Shown one piece after another: positions 1 to 8,341 of a stretch of DNA of 64,000 nucleotides. Source of the DNA: JAWKWH01 sp040830725. Its GTDB lineage: Bacteria > Pseudomonadota > Alphaproteobacteria > Rhizobiales > Rhizobiaceae. The stretch lies in assembly GCA_040830725.1 (NCBI GenBank), contig JBFOMG010000064.1, positions 1-64,000 of the forward strand, read 5' to 3'. Each line of letters starts with the position of its first letter. Within the stretch, counting starts at the first letter, position 1. A program made the position numbers and the translations under genes. The notes under the pieces were generated by a model. The model made no database searches. It was not told the DNA's origin and saw only the letters and a list, made by a program, of their open reading frames with translations.

Positions 1-1837
1 CGGCCAGCGAAACGTTGTAGTTGGGAACGAAGATGACCTTGAGAGTGCGGTTTGTCACCGGGTCGGCATTGATGACATTGGCCACGCTGTTGATCAGATG
101 AATGATCTCCTTGGCCATGACATAGCCGGGTGCGGCCTTGCCACCAAATATCTTTACGCGCGGGGTCCAATCTGCCGACGGATTGTCACGAATTTCCTGC
201 CACAGCGCGATGGCCTCGAGAATATTGAGGTGCTGGCGCTTGTACTCGTGAATTCGCTTGATCTGAACATCGAACATCGCCTCCGGATCGATCTCAATAC
301 CGTGGGTCGTTTTCAGCCAGTTCGCCAAATCCTGTTTGTTCGCGGTTTTGACATCGCGGAATTCATTGATGAATTGTGGGTCATTGACGTGCTGCTCGAG
401 TTCGCTCAACTGCTGCAGGTCATCTGCCCAGCCATCACCAATCGTCCGGTTGATCAGCGCAGTGAGCCGCGGATTGCATGACAAAAGCCAGCGGCGTGGC
501 GTCACCCCGTTGGTCTGGTTGATGATGCGATCCGGGTGCAAGGCATGAAGATCTTTGAAGACCGTCTTCTTCATCAATTCGGTATGAAGAGCGGACACGC
601 CGTTGGTCTTGTGTGCCATCACGAATGACAATTCGCCCATCTTGACCTGGCCATCCTCACGGATGGACAGATTGCGCGAGGGATGTTGTTTCGCGTGCCA
701 GTCATCGATTTGTTCGATCAATGCCACGTGGCGGGGCAACAGCCGCCCCATCAGTGTTTCCGTCCAGCGCTCCAAGGCTTCAGGCAGAAGTGTATGGTTG
801 GTGTAGGACAAGCAATTGCGAGAGATTTCGACCGCCTCTTCGAAATCAATTCCACGCTCGTCATGTAGCAGTCGAACCAGTTCCGGGCCCGCCAGCGCCG
901 GGTGGGTGTCATTGAGCTGGATGGCCACTTTTTCCGGCAGTTGCCGGAGATCGTCATACTCGCTTTCAAAGCGTCGCAACAAATCGCGTAGTGAGGCGGC
1001 AGTGAAGAAGTACTCCTGCTTGAGACGAAGTTCTTTACCCTGCTCGGTCGTGTCATCTGGATAGAGAACCCGGCTGATGGTTCGCGCCAGCGCCTCCGTT
1101 TCTGCCGCAGCAGCGTATTCCCCCCTGTTAAACCGTTCGAGATCGAGCAGGCTCGTCGGCAAAGCACCCCACAGCCGTAACGTATTGGCCCAGCGGCCCT
1201 GCCAGCCGATGACGGGCGTATCAAAGGCCTGTGCGACAACGCTCTCGCTTGGCGTCCACACAGCGGCGGAGCCTTTGGATTCGACCTCACCGCCGAAACC
1301 GATCTGAAAGGCGGCTTCCGGGCGTTCAAATTCCCAGGCGTGTTTTTGCTGCAGCCAGTCTTCCGGTTGCTCCTGTTGACGTCCCTGATCGAAACTCTGC
1401 CGGAAGAGCCCGTGCTCGTAGCGAATGCCATAGCCGAACGCCGGGCAGCCAACGGTCGACATTGAATCCAGATAACAGGCCGCCAGGCGTCCCAGTCCTC
1501 CATTGCCAAGCGCTGCGTCCGGTTCGTCTGCCAGCACCGTTTCAAGTGGGAGTCCCAGCTCTGAAAACACTGTTTCAACCTGCTTGTTGAGGTGCAGATT
1601 GGTGATTGCATCTTCCAGCAACCGCCCGATGAGAAACTCCATCGAAAGGTAATAGACGCGCTTTCGCCGGCCGGCATAGGTGGAACGTGTCGATGCAAAC
1701 CAATGATCGACAATACGGTCCCTGATGGTCAGGGAGAGCGCTATGCGCCAATCATAGATTTGCGCGTGCTCTGCATCCTTGCCGAGCGAGTATGTGAGAT
1801 GACGCAGAAGGCTTTCTCGGATTTCATCGGCCGCCAT
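1..1837 (-). CDS. glgP: Glycogen phosphorylase, C-terminus cut by window edge
   Basis: Cytosolic glycogen/alpha-glucan phosphorylase, which releases glucose-1-phosphate from glycogen using phosphate and pyridoxal phosphate. About 612 codons are visible of a family length near 820. Family landmarks include a YYLSMEFLIGR segment near residues 62-72, GNGGLGRLAACYLDS near 111-125, QLNDTHPA near the middle, and the RIHEYKRQ motif near residue 525. The reading frame runs off the left edge at VPNYNVS, so the PLP-binding lysine region is outside the window. The start is the ATG at 1837, with an AAGGA ribosome site about 8 bases upstream; no other start codon precedes it before an in-frame stop. Its presence suggests a glycogen operon continuing to the left. 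Confidence 0.95.
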   Translation of the reverse strand, partial: MAADEIRESLLRHLTYSLGKDAEHAQIYDWRIALSLTIRDRIVDHWFASTRSTYAGRRKRVYYLSMEFLIGRLLEDAITNLHLNKQVETVFSELGLPLETVLADEPDAALGNGGLGRLAACYLDSMSTVGCPAFGYGIRYEHGLFRQSFDQGRQQEQPEDWLQQKHAWEFERPEAAFQIGFGGEVESKGSAAVWTPSESVVAQAFDTPVIGWQGRWANTLRLWGALPTSLLDLERFNRGEYAAAAETEALARTISRVLYPDDTTEQGKELRLKQEYFFTAASLRDLLRRFESEYDDLRQLPEKVAIQLNDTHPALAGPELVRLLHDERGIDFEEAVEISRNCLSYTNHTLLPEALERWTETLMGRLLPRHVALIEQIDDWHAKQHPSRNLSIREDGQVKMGELSFVMAHKTNGVSALHTELMKKTVFKDLHALHPDRIINQTNGVTPRRWLLSCNPRLTALINRTIGDGWADDLQQLSELEQHVNDPQFINEFRDVKTANKQDLANWLKTTHGIEIDPEAMFDVQIKRIHEYKRQHLNILEAIALWQEIRDNPSADWTPRVKIFGGKAAPGYVMAKEIIHLINSVANVINADPVTNRTLKVIFVPNYNVSLA

Positions 1838-2123
1838 CAGGCATTTCCTTGTCAGACTCGCTAGGCTTGAAACAACAATTCAATCGATTTAACGGCGGCA
1901 CTTCAAACACGTGCTGCGACGGTTCGCAAGCCCCCGGCGAATTGTTTTTGTGTGGTGCGACATTATCGGCGTCACTGGCCAATCGCGGTCTCGAAATGGC
2001 CGAAAAACTGGGTGTGCGCCAGTTATTCGATTTGGCAAACCAGCGTTAAAAACCGGGAGCAACGGGCGAGACCTGAAAGCGAAAATGCTCATCCGCCAAA
2101 AAACGCAGCACAGTCGGATCGAC

Positions 2124-3581
2124 TTACGGCCAGGGAAGCGAATAGGTTTTCACATTGGTGAAGAACTTCATCGCTTCCAACACGCCTTCCTTGACCCCAT
2201 TTCCGGAATCCTTGATCCCGCCAAATGGCGACATTTCGATACGATAACCGGGCTGCTCCCAAATGTTGACCGTGCCGACATCGAGCCCATCGACGTATTT
2301 GGTGATGCGATTCAAATCGTTGGTGCATACGCCGGCCGACAGGCCGAACGGGGTCGAGTTGGAGATATCAATCAGCTGGTCGTCATCGTCGGGAACACGC
2401 ACGATCGGAACGACCGGTCCGAAGGTTTCTTCATAGACGAGTTCACAATCATGCGGCACGTGGTCGATAACGATCGGCGGAAGCAGCGCTCCCTGCCGGC
2501 CCGGATGATAGAGGATTTTCGCACCGGCCTTCTCAGCGTCAAAAACACGCCGTTCAAATGTTGCCGCCGCTTCATCATGGATAACGCACCCCAGTTGGGT
2601 TTCGGGATCCTGAGGATCGCCAAATTTGATCTTTTTGGCGTTTTCCAGAATCAACGGTACCACTTTGTCGGCAATACTTTCCTGCACGAGAATGCGCTTT
2701 ACCGCCGTGCAGCGCTGTCCTGAGTTGCCGGTTGCGCCTGCGATGGCAATTGACGCTGCTTTCTTCAGATCATCGCCTGACAAATCGTTGAGAATAATCA
2801 GTGGATCGTTGCCGCCAAGCTCCAGCGCCTGCCGCTTGTAGCCGGCCTTGTTGGCGATCATCTTTCCGACTTTCACTCCGCCGGTAAACGTAATGATGTC
2901 GATATTGTCATTGGTGATCATCTCGTCACCAATATCGTCGGGCCAACCGGTGACAATCTGGAACATTTCCGGCGGCAGACCTGCTTCATAGAGGATGTCG
3001 GCCAGCGTGATCGCGGTCAATGGCGTCAGCTCTGTCGGTTTGCACACAACGCAATTGTTGGTCGCTATCGCTGGCGCGATTTTATGCGCAACCATGTTGA
3101 GCGGATGGTTGAACGGTGTGATCGCCGATATTGCGCGCACCGGTTCGCGTTTTGTGTAGATCTTTCGATCCTTGCCGTTTGGCGTCAGATCGCAAGAGAA
3201 GATCTGGCCGTCGTCCAGCGCCGAAAGCATCCCCGCAAAGGTAAAAACATCGTAGGACCGGCCGGTTTCATAGAGCGCATGCTGGTGGCAAATACCGAGT
3301 TCAAGTGTCAGCCATTTGGCGATTTCCTCACGTCGCTCGACAATCAGGCTGGCGGTCTTGTTCAAGATTTCACGCCGTTCGTAGCGCGTCAGCCTTGGTT
3401 TGTAGTTGGCGGCGATCTCAAACGCTTCGGCGGCATGCGAAGCGTCGCCTGCCGGCACCGTTCCGATTACTTCATTGGTATACGGATACCGAACCTCCAC
3501 CACATTCTCGGTGTTTACTTTCCTGCCGCCGATGCGCATCGCCTCGTGGCGGATTTCGGTTTGTGTTTTTGTCAGCATCAT
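2124..3581 (-). CDS. phnY: Phosphonoacetaldehyde dehydrogenase PhnY
   Basis: NAD-dependent aldehyde dehydrogenase that oxidises phosphonoacetaldehyde to phosphonoacetate. 485 aa with the full ALDH fold. Catalytic Cys291 lies in GNSGQRC, the general-base Glu254 in LELGG. Arg108, His159 and Arg290 sit at the positions I recall for phosphonate binding in the S. meliloti enzyme, so the assignment is stronger than for a generic ALDH. It lies 12 bases downstream of phnA, probably in the same transcript as phnA and the iron alcohol dehydrogenase. The start is one of two adjacent ATG codons, with a weak GGA site upstream. The substrate assignment rests on residue pattern and neighbourhood. Confidence 0.92.
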   Translation of the reverse strand: MMLTKTQTEIRHEAMRIGGRKVNTENVVEVRYPYTNEVIGTVPAGDASHAAEAFEIAANYKPRLTRYERREILNKTASLIVERREEIAKWLTLELGICHQHALYETGRSYDVFTFAGMLSALDDGQIFSCDLTPNGKDRKIYTKREPVRAISAITPFNHPLNMVAHKIAPAIATNNCVVCKPTELTPLTAITLADILYEAGLPPEMFQIVTGWPDDIGDEMITNDNIDIITFTGGVKVGKMIANKAGYKRQALELGGNDPLIILNDLSGDDLKKAASIAIAGATGNSGQRCTAVKRILVQESIADKVVPLILENAKKIKFGDPQDPETQLGCVIHDEAAATFERRVFDAEKAGAKILYHPGRQGALLPPIVIDHVPHDCELVYEETFGPVVPIVRVPDDDDQLIDISNSTPFGLSAGVCTNDLNRITKYVDGLDVGTVNIWEQPGYRIEMSPFGGIKDSGNGVKEGVLEAMKFFTNVKTYSLPWP

Positions 3582-3593
3582 TGTCTGTCCAAT

Positions 3594-4844
3594 CTACATC
3601 GCGGCCGCGGCTGTGGCGTAGAAAAACGCATCAAAATTGCGCAATTGTGGCGCTTCGGGCAGCTCAATCGGCCGATTGACGATGAACGGCACTTCCTGTT
3701 CGCTCAAGCCGCCATGGGAGCGAAGCGGTTCCTTCAGGGCTGCCAGATCATGGCGGTGTTCGCTCGTGCCGATTGTCAGGTTTTCAGCCGAGATCATCAC
3801 AATGTCACCGATCCGGTCTGCGGGAAGCTCGAACCGCTGGCACGCTTCTTCCCTGCCGATCACAACATCCATCCCCTCGATTGCCGAGAGACGTTCGATG
3901 ATATCGGACCGGTCGCACCCATTGGGCAAATAAGCCGTCGCAAACGAGCCCAGAGCCCCATGATGGACCACGTAGGGATCTGTAATCGGCAGGATAACCC
4001 GGGCTGCATCCTTGCCGAGCCAGTCGTCGAGCAAGTCTTGAACATAAACCACAGCAGGCGCGCCAGCTTCGTCATGTTTCGGTTTCATGCCATGGTCAGC
4101 GGTAACGACGATGGCTGCACCGGCTGCATCAAGTTCCGCCAGATAGCCGTCGAACATCGCGTAAAAGGAATTGGCTTCCGCGTCGCCGGGTTTGTATTTG
4201 TGCTGAACATAGTCGGTCGTGGTCAGATACATGATGTCCGGCTGCCATTCTTTGAGCAGCTTGACACCGGCAGCAAACACAAACTCGGACAGTTCCGCCG
4301 AATAGACCTCCGGAACGTCCATTCCCAACCACTTGTTCGCTTCGTCAATTCCGTTTTCTGCCAAAGTGGTTGCGTCCGACTTTTCCGATGATAAGCAGAT
4401 TGCTCTGCCCTCATCATATTTGAGCCCGTGCCCGAGGAGCGCACGCAGCTTGTCTTTGGCCGTCACGATGGCGACCTTCATGCCGGCATCATAGCATGCC
4501 TTGAATACGGTCGGTGCCCGCAAGAAGCGCGGGTCATTCATCATCACCTCTTCACCGGTCTCCGGATCAAAGAGGAAATTGCCGCATATTCCGTGCACTG
4601 AAGGTGGCCGGCCCGTGGCGATCGAAAGATTGTTGGGATTGGTGAAGCTTGGGATGACGCTGTGCGCCCGGCGAACGGTGCCTTTCGCCATGATCCGCTC
4701 AAGCGCCGGCATCAATCCGGCCTTGATTGCAACATCGAGATATTCAGGTTCACAACCGTCCAGGCAAATGGCGATCGCCGGAACCTCGGGCCGGGCGTAG
4801 AACCGTTCATTGGCAGCAATCGGTCCGCGGTCAATTTTGTTCAT
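3594..4844 (-). CDS. phnA: Phosphonoacetate hydrolase PhnA
   Basis: Zinc-dependent enzyme of the alkaline phosphatase/nucleotide pyrophosphatase superfamily, which cleaves the C-P bond of phosphonoacetate to acetate and phosphate. 416 aa. The two-metal site is visible as Asp29 (CLDG), nucleophile Thr68 (SFTNPN), Asp211 and His215 (DYVQH), Asp250-His251 (ADHGM) and His377 (RSHGG). This is the same numbering I recall for S. meliloti PhnA. It lies between the iron alcohol dehydrogenase (55 bases upstream) and phnY (12 bases downstream). With phnY it makes a complete route from phosphonoacetaldehyde to acetate plus Pi. Confidence 0.94.
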   Translation of the reverse strand: MNKIDRGPIAANERFYARPEVPAIAICLDGCEPEYLDVAIKAGLMPALERIMAKGTVRRAHSVIPSFTNPNNLSIATGRPPSVHGICGNFLFDPETGEEVMMNDPRFLRAPTVFKACYDAGMKVAIVTAKDKLRALLGHGLKYDEGRAICLSSEKSDATTLAENGIDEANKWLGMDVPEVYSAELSEFVFAAGVKLLKEWQPDIMYLTTTDYVQHKYKPGDAEANSFYAMFDGYLAELDAAGAAIVVTADHGMKPKHDEAGAPAVVYVQDLLDDWLGKDAARVILPITDPYVVHHGALGSFATAYLPNGCDRSDIIERLSAIEGMDVVIGREEACQRFELPADRIGDIVMISAENLTIGTSEHRHDLAALKEPLRSHGGLSEQEVPFIVNRPIELPEAPQLRNFDAFFYATAAAAM

Positions 4845-4899
4845 TCTGTTCCTCTGTGATTTCCCGGTTGATGCCGGGGCTGTTCGAATATTCGGTTGT

Positions 4900-6009
4900 T
4901 CATGACAGTATCAAGTCCTGTGCCGCCACGAAGCGATCCATTTGACCAACAAAATTCTTTCCGCGTTCACCGGCGAAAGCGTCGCGGATGATATCCGGCC
5001 AGGTTTCTGCGGGCACCCCGTAATCGCGGAAATTTGTGGCGACTCCCAGCTGGCGCAGAAAGAGTTCCAGATCATCAGCACCGTCCTCCAGGTCATGGCC
5101 GAAGATTTCGCACAGAGCCGATTCTCGGAAGCCGCCGATCCCGATAACGGACCTCAGGACTGTCGGCAATGTGAACGAGCAAGCAATGCCGTGCTGAACA
5201 CCCCAATCAAGTGTCATGGGGTATGAGATATTGTGGGCGATCGCGGTCTTGGTATTGGAAAACGCCAGGCCGGCCGACAGCGCTGCTTCTGCGATTGAGG
5301 CTCTGAGTTCAAGGTTGCCGGGATCGCGCAGCAGCCTCGGTAGATCGGTCAATATCCGCTTGGCGGCAGCAATCGCAAATTGTGCCGAAACCGGATTGGC
5401 GTTCACATTCCAGATGCTCTCCAGGGCGTGCGACAGTGAATCCAGCGCTGTCGAAAGCGTCAGCTGATGGGGTTTGCCAATCATCAACTTCGGATCGATG
5501 AATGCCATTTCCGGATAGAGCTTAGGCAGAGACAGCGAAAACTTGCAGCCCCGGGCTTCATCCCAAACGGTTGCCCAAGAGGTTACTTCACTGCCTGTTC
5601 CGGCTGTAGTGGGCGCAGCAATAATGGGAATGGGCGCCAGATTTTCAGCGCCCAATCCTGTTTCCAGAAAGCGGGCGACCGGTTCAAAATTGCCCCTTGC
5701 CGTGGCGAATACCTTGGCCGAATCAATTACCGATCCGCCGCCCAGCGCCACAAACACCTCCGGCAAAGCTCCAAGACTGTTGAACCTGATGCATTGCGGC
5801 ATCAGATGTTTGTAGTCGGGATTGGGAACTACATCGTCGATAACAATGGCCGGAGAACCGGCCTGATCGGCGATTTTGTTTGTCAGTTCGGCAAAATAGG
5901 GATCGGGATAGGTAACGACAGCATAACTGCGCCCGCTCAATCCCTCAGCAAGACCGTCGATGACGCCGGCACCAAACCGAATGCGTACCGGGTTATGGAA
6001 CGTCCACAT
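4900..6009 (-). CDS. Iron-containing alcohol dehydrogenase of the phosphonate operon
   Basis: Group III (iron-type) NAD(P)-dependent alcohol dehydrogenase, 369 aa. Visible motifs are the nucleotide-binding GGGS near residues 90-93, PTTAGTGSEVT, and the metal-site HALES and HNISYP histidines. The chosen start is the ATG at 6009 (MWTFHNPVRIRFGAG), which has AGGA about 7 bases upstream and begins where family homology begins; an upstream ATG at 6051 would add 14 unlikely residues. It is the first gene of the operon with phnA and phnY, and is divergent from the LysR gene. The likely substrate is a phosphonate alcohol such as 2-hydroxyethylphosphonate, oxidised to (or formed from) phosphonoacetaldehyde. 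The family is certain, the substrate is inferred. Confidence 0.85.
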   Translation of the reverse strand: MWTFHNPVRIRFGAGVIDGLAEGLSGRSYAVVTYPDPYFAELTNKIADQAGSPAIVIDDVVPNPDYKHLMPQCIRFNSLGALPEVFVALGGGSVIDSAKVFATARGNFEPVARFLETGLGAENLAPIPIIAAPTTAGTGSEVTSWATVWDEARGCKFSLSLPKLYPEMAFIDPKLMIGKPHQLTLSTALDSLSHALESIWNVNANPVSAQFAIAAAKRILTDLPRLLRDPGNLELRASIAEAALSAGLAFSNTKTAIAHNISYPMTLDWGVQHGIACSFTLPTVLRSVIGIGGFRESALCEIFGHDLEDGADDLELFLRQLGVATNFRDYGVPAETWPDIIRDAFAGERGKNFVGQMDRFVAAQDLILS

Positions 6010-6071
6010 CACGCATCCTGCCGCTGGAAACAAACTTATAATCGCCAGCACATTGATCTTTGCGCATCGAT

Positions 6072-6098
6072 ATTACAAATATATAGTTTGGATGTAAT
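6072..6098. promoter_or_regulatory. Candidate LysR operator in the phn divergent promoter
   Basis: ATTACA (6072-6077) and its exact inverted copy TGTAAT (6093-6098) are separated by 15 bases. They lie in the AT-rich, 104-base gap between the divergent alcohol dehydrogenase and LysR genes. LysR-type regulators usually bind such dyads between their own gene and the target. The match is short, so this is only a candidate. Confidence 0.35.
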
Positions 6099-6113
6099 CT
6101 ATAGAGATGTTCT

Positions 6114-6986
6114 ATGATTGGGACGCAACTCAAAGCCTTTGACGCTGTTGCCCGTCACCAAGGTTACACTGCGGCAGCAAATGCAGAAAATATCAGCCAA
6201 CCGACACTTTCCGCGCAAGTGAAGGCGCTTGAGGACCGATACGGTATCGAACTCTTCCATCGTGTAGGCCGCAGGGTTCAACTAACCGTCGCTGGTCAAG
6301 ATCTCTTCGCGATGACAAACCGGGTCCGGCAGCAGCTTGATGAAATCGACAACCTGCTGAACGCCTTTGCGGGCCTTCAAAAGGGAACATTGCGTATCGC
6401 CGCGGTGGGACCGTTTCATGCAACCGATCTCATAACCGCTTTCAAACAGCGCCATCCCAACGTTGATGTATCGGTCAGCCTGGGAAATTCGCAGCAGAGT
6501 TTTGAACGCTTGATCGCCTATGATGCCGATGTCGGTCTTATCGCGGAGGTCAATACCGATCCGCGAGTGACGGTGGTTCCCTTCCGTCAGCACGAGGTGG
6601 TTTTGTTCGTCAATGAGAACCATCCCTTCTTTGAGCGAAGCAGTATTTCCATTCACGAGTTGGCGGGCCAGCGTGTGGTCAGGAGAGAAAGGGGTTCAAC
6701 CACGCGTATTGCCGTGGAGAAGGTTCTGGCCGAGCACCAGGTTGAGGTCGAGGTTGTGCTCGATATTGGCAGCCGCGAAGGGGTCTGGAAAGCTGTCGAA
6801 CAAGGTCTGGGGATCGGTTTTGTTGCCGATTTTGAATACATTCCTCACCCGAAAATGAAGGTTGTGCACGTCGCAGATGTCCGGATTCAGACGAAATATT
6901 TCGTCGCATATATGTCCGAGCGGGAAGATTCTCGCCTGATCAGGGCTTTCACCGATATTTCCAACGGGGAGGCGTCGCCGGGTTGA
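6114..6986 (+). CDS. LysR-type regulator of the phosphonate genes
   Basis: Transcription factor, 290 aa. It has a winged helix-turn-helix at about residues 1-60 (TAAANAENISQPTLSAQVKAL, shown only in part here as the recognition-helix region) and a periplasmic-binding-like effector domain at about 90-285 (begins GTLRIAAVGP). It is transcribed away from the iron alcohol dehydrogenase-phnA-phnY operon, with 104 bases between start codons. This is the classic arrangement for a LysR activator and its target. The effector is probably a phosphonate intermediate. The start is ATG at 6114, the first one consistent with the HTH fold. The family is certain; regulation of phn genes is inferred from gene order. 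Confidence 0.9.
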   Translation: MIGTQLKAFDAVARHQGYTAAANAENISQPTLSAQVKALEDRYGIELFHRVGRRVQLTVAGQDLFAMTNRVRQQLDEIDNLLNAFAGLQKGTLRIAAVGPFHATDLITAFKQRHPNVDVSVSLGNSQQSFERLIAYDADVGLIAEVNTDPRVTVVPFRQHEVVLFVNENHPFFERSSISIHELAGQRVVRRERGSTTRIAVEKVLAEHQVEVEVVLDIGSREGVWKAVEQGLGIGFVADFEYIPHPKMKVVHVADVRIQTKYFVAYMSEREDSRLIRAFTDISNGEASPG

Positions 6987-7018
6987 AATAGCGACGTCCT
7001 GCAGAGTGTCGCCGGGCA

Positions 7019-8341
7019 TCAAACGTAGCGGTTGACGAAAGACTCCAGCAGTTCCTGACGACCCGACCTTGGTTCCGGATTGATGCCTGCATCTTCGACC
7101 CAGGCGGATATTTCCTCAAGATTGCGTTTTCCATCCAGCATTGCCTTGGCGCCATCCTGGTCCCAGCCAGCATAACGCTGCTCGATAAGCGCGCCAATTT
7201 TGTTGTCTTCCAGCATAGCGGCGGCGGCCTTGAAACCGCGGGCGCAGGTATCCATTCCCTCGATGTGAGCGATCAGCAAATCATCCGGTTCGATCGACTG
7301 GCGCCGAAGCTTTGCGTCGAAATTCGTTCCACCGGTATCAAACCCGCCGCCCTTGAGAATTTCATAATAAGCCAGAGCCACTTCCGGAACATTGTTGGGA
7401 AATTGGTCCGTGTCCCAACCCGACTGATAATCATTGCGGTTCATATCTATGGAACCAAATATGCCGAGTGCATTGGCCACGGCCAGCTCGTGCTCAAACG
7501 AATGGCCGGCCAAAATCGCATGGCCCTGTTCGATGTTCACCTTGACCTCGTTCTCCAGCCCGTGCCGCTTCAGGAAGCCATAGACGGTTGCAACGTCGTA
7601 ATCATACTGATGTTTGGTGGGCTCTTGCGGCTTCGGTTCGATCAATATGGTGCCTTCAAAGCCAATTTTGTGTTTGTAGTCGACGACAAGATTGAGGAAC
7701 CGCCCCAGCTGCTGGTCTTCCCGCTTCAAGTCGGTGTTCAGAAGCGTTTCATAGCCTTCCCGGCCACCCCAAAGAACATAGTTTTCTCCGCCCAGTTTTT
7801 GCGTTGCGTCGATACAGGTCTTGACCGTCGCAGCGGCAAAAGCAAACACTTCGGGATCAGGATTGGTTGCTGCCCCGGCCATGTAGCGCCGGTTTGAAAA
7901 GAGATTGGCTGTTCCCCAAAGCAAACAGAGTCCGGTCTCCTCCTGCTTTCCGGCGAAATAGTCGACGATTTCGTTCAGGTTGTTTGTGTTTTCCTCAAAG
8001 GTCGCTCCTTCTGGGCGGACATCGGCGTCATGAAAACAGTAGAAGGGCACACCGAGAGCGGAAAACAGTTCGAATGCCACATCGGCTTTCAACCTGGCGG
8101 CATCCATCGTGTCGCCCATCTTGTCGGCAAACCATGGCCTATTGAATGTCTGCCCTCCGAATGGATCGCCGCCGGGCCAGACAAGACTGTGCCAATAACA
8201 TACGGCGAAGCGCAGATGCTCCTCCAGGCGCTTGCCCATGATCACCTCGTCGGGATCGTAATGGCGGAAAGCCAGCGGGTTATCGCTGTCCGGTCCTTCA
8301 AAGGGGATTTTCGTGATGTCGCCGAAAAAGCCGGTGGTCAT
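7019..8341 (-). CDS. xylA: Xylose isomerase
   Basis: Converts D-xylose to D-xylulose in the cytosol using two divalent metals. 440 aa, the length of class II xylose isomerases. The catalytic histidine is in FYCFHDAD. Metal ligands occur in LIEPKPQEPTKHQYDYD (Glu and Lys), VNIEQGHAILAGH and the DMNRND...WDTDQFP segments. The gene overlaps the end of xylB by 4 bases, so the two are probably translationally coupled. The LysR gene converges on it, with a gap of only 32 bases. It is the last gene of the xylF-H-G-B-A transcription order. Confidence 0.97.
   Translation of the reverse strand: MTTGFFGDITKIPFEGPDSDNPLAFRHYDPDEVIMGKRLEEHLRFAVCYWHSLVWPGGDPFGGQTFNRPWFADKMGDTMDAARLKADVAFELFSALGVPFYCFHDADVRPEGATFEENTNNLNEIVDYFAGKQEETGLCLLWGTANLFSNRRYMAGAATNPDPEVFAFAAATVKTCIDATQKLGGENYVLWGGREGYETLLNTDLKREDQQLGRFLNLVVDYKHKIGFEGTILIEPKPQEPTKHQYDYDVATVYGFLKRHGLENEVKVNIEQGHAILAGHSFEHELAVANALGIFGSIDMNRNDYQSGWDTDQFPNNVPEVALAYYEILKGGGFDTGGTNFDAKLRRQSIEPDDLLIAHIEGMDTCARGFKAAAAMLEDNKIGALIEQRYAGWDQDGAKAMLDGKRNLEEISAWVEDAGINPEPRSGRQELLESFVNRYV

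Noticed and set aside
751..1713. A 320-codon open frame on the minus strand inside the glycogen phosphorylase region
   Set aside because: It is out of frame with the clear GlgP coding frame on the same strand and shows no domain resemblance.
1838..2123. Possible small gene or regulatory RNA between glgP and phnY
   Set aside because: No supported start with ribosome site, no hairpin and no recognisable motif in these 286 bases.
1911..2723. A 270-codon open frame on the plus strand
   Set aside because: It runs antisense through phnY; its composition reflects the strongly coding opposite strand and no family was recognised.
3084..4391. A 435-codon open frame on the plus strand
   Set aside because: Antisense shadow of phnY and phnA, which carry intact active-site residues.
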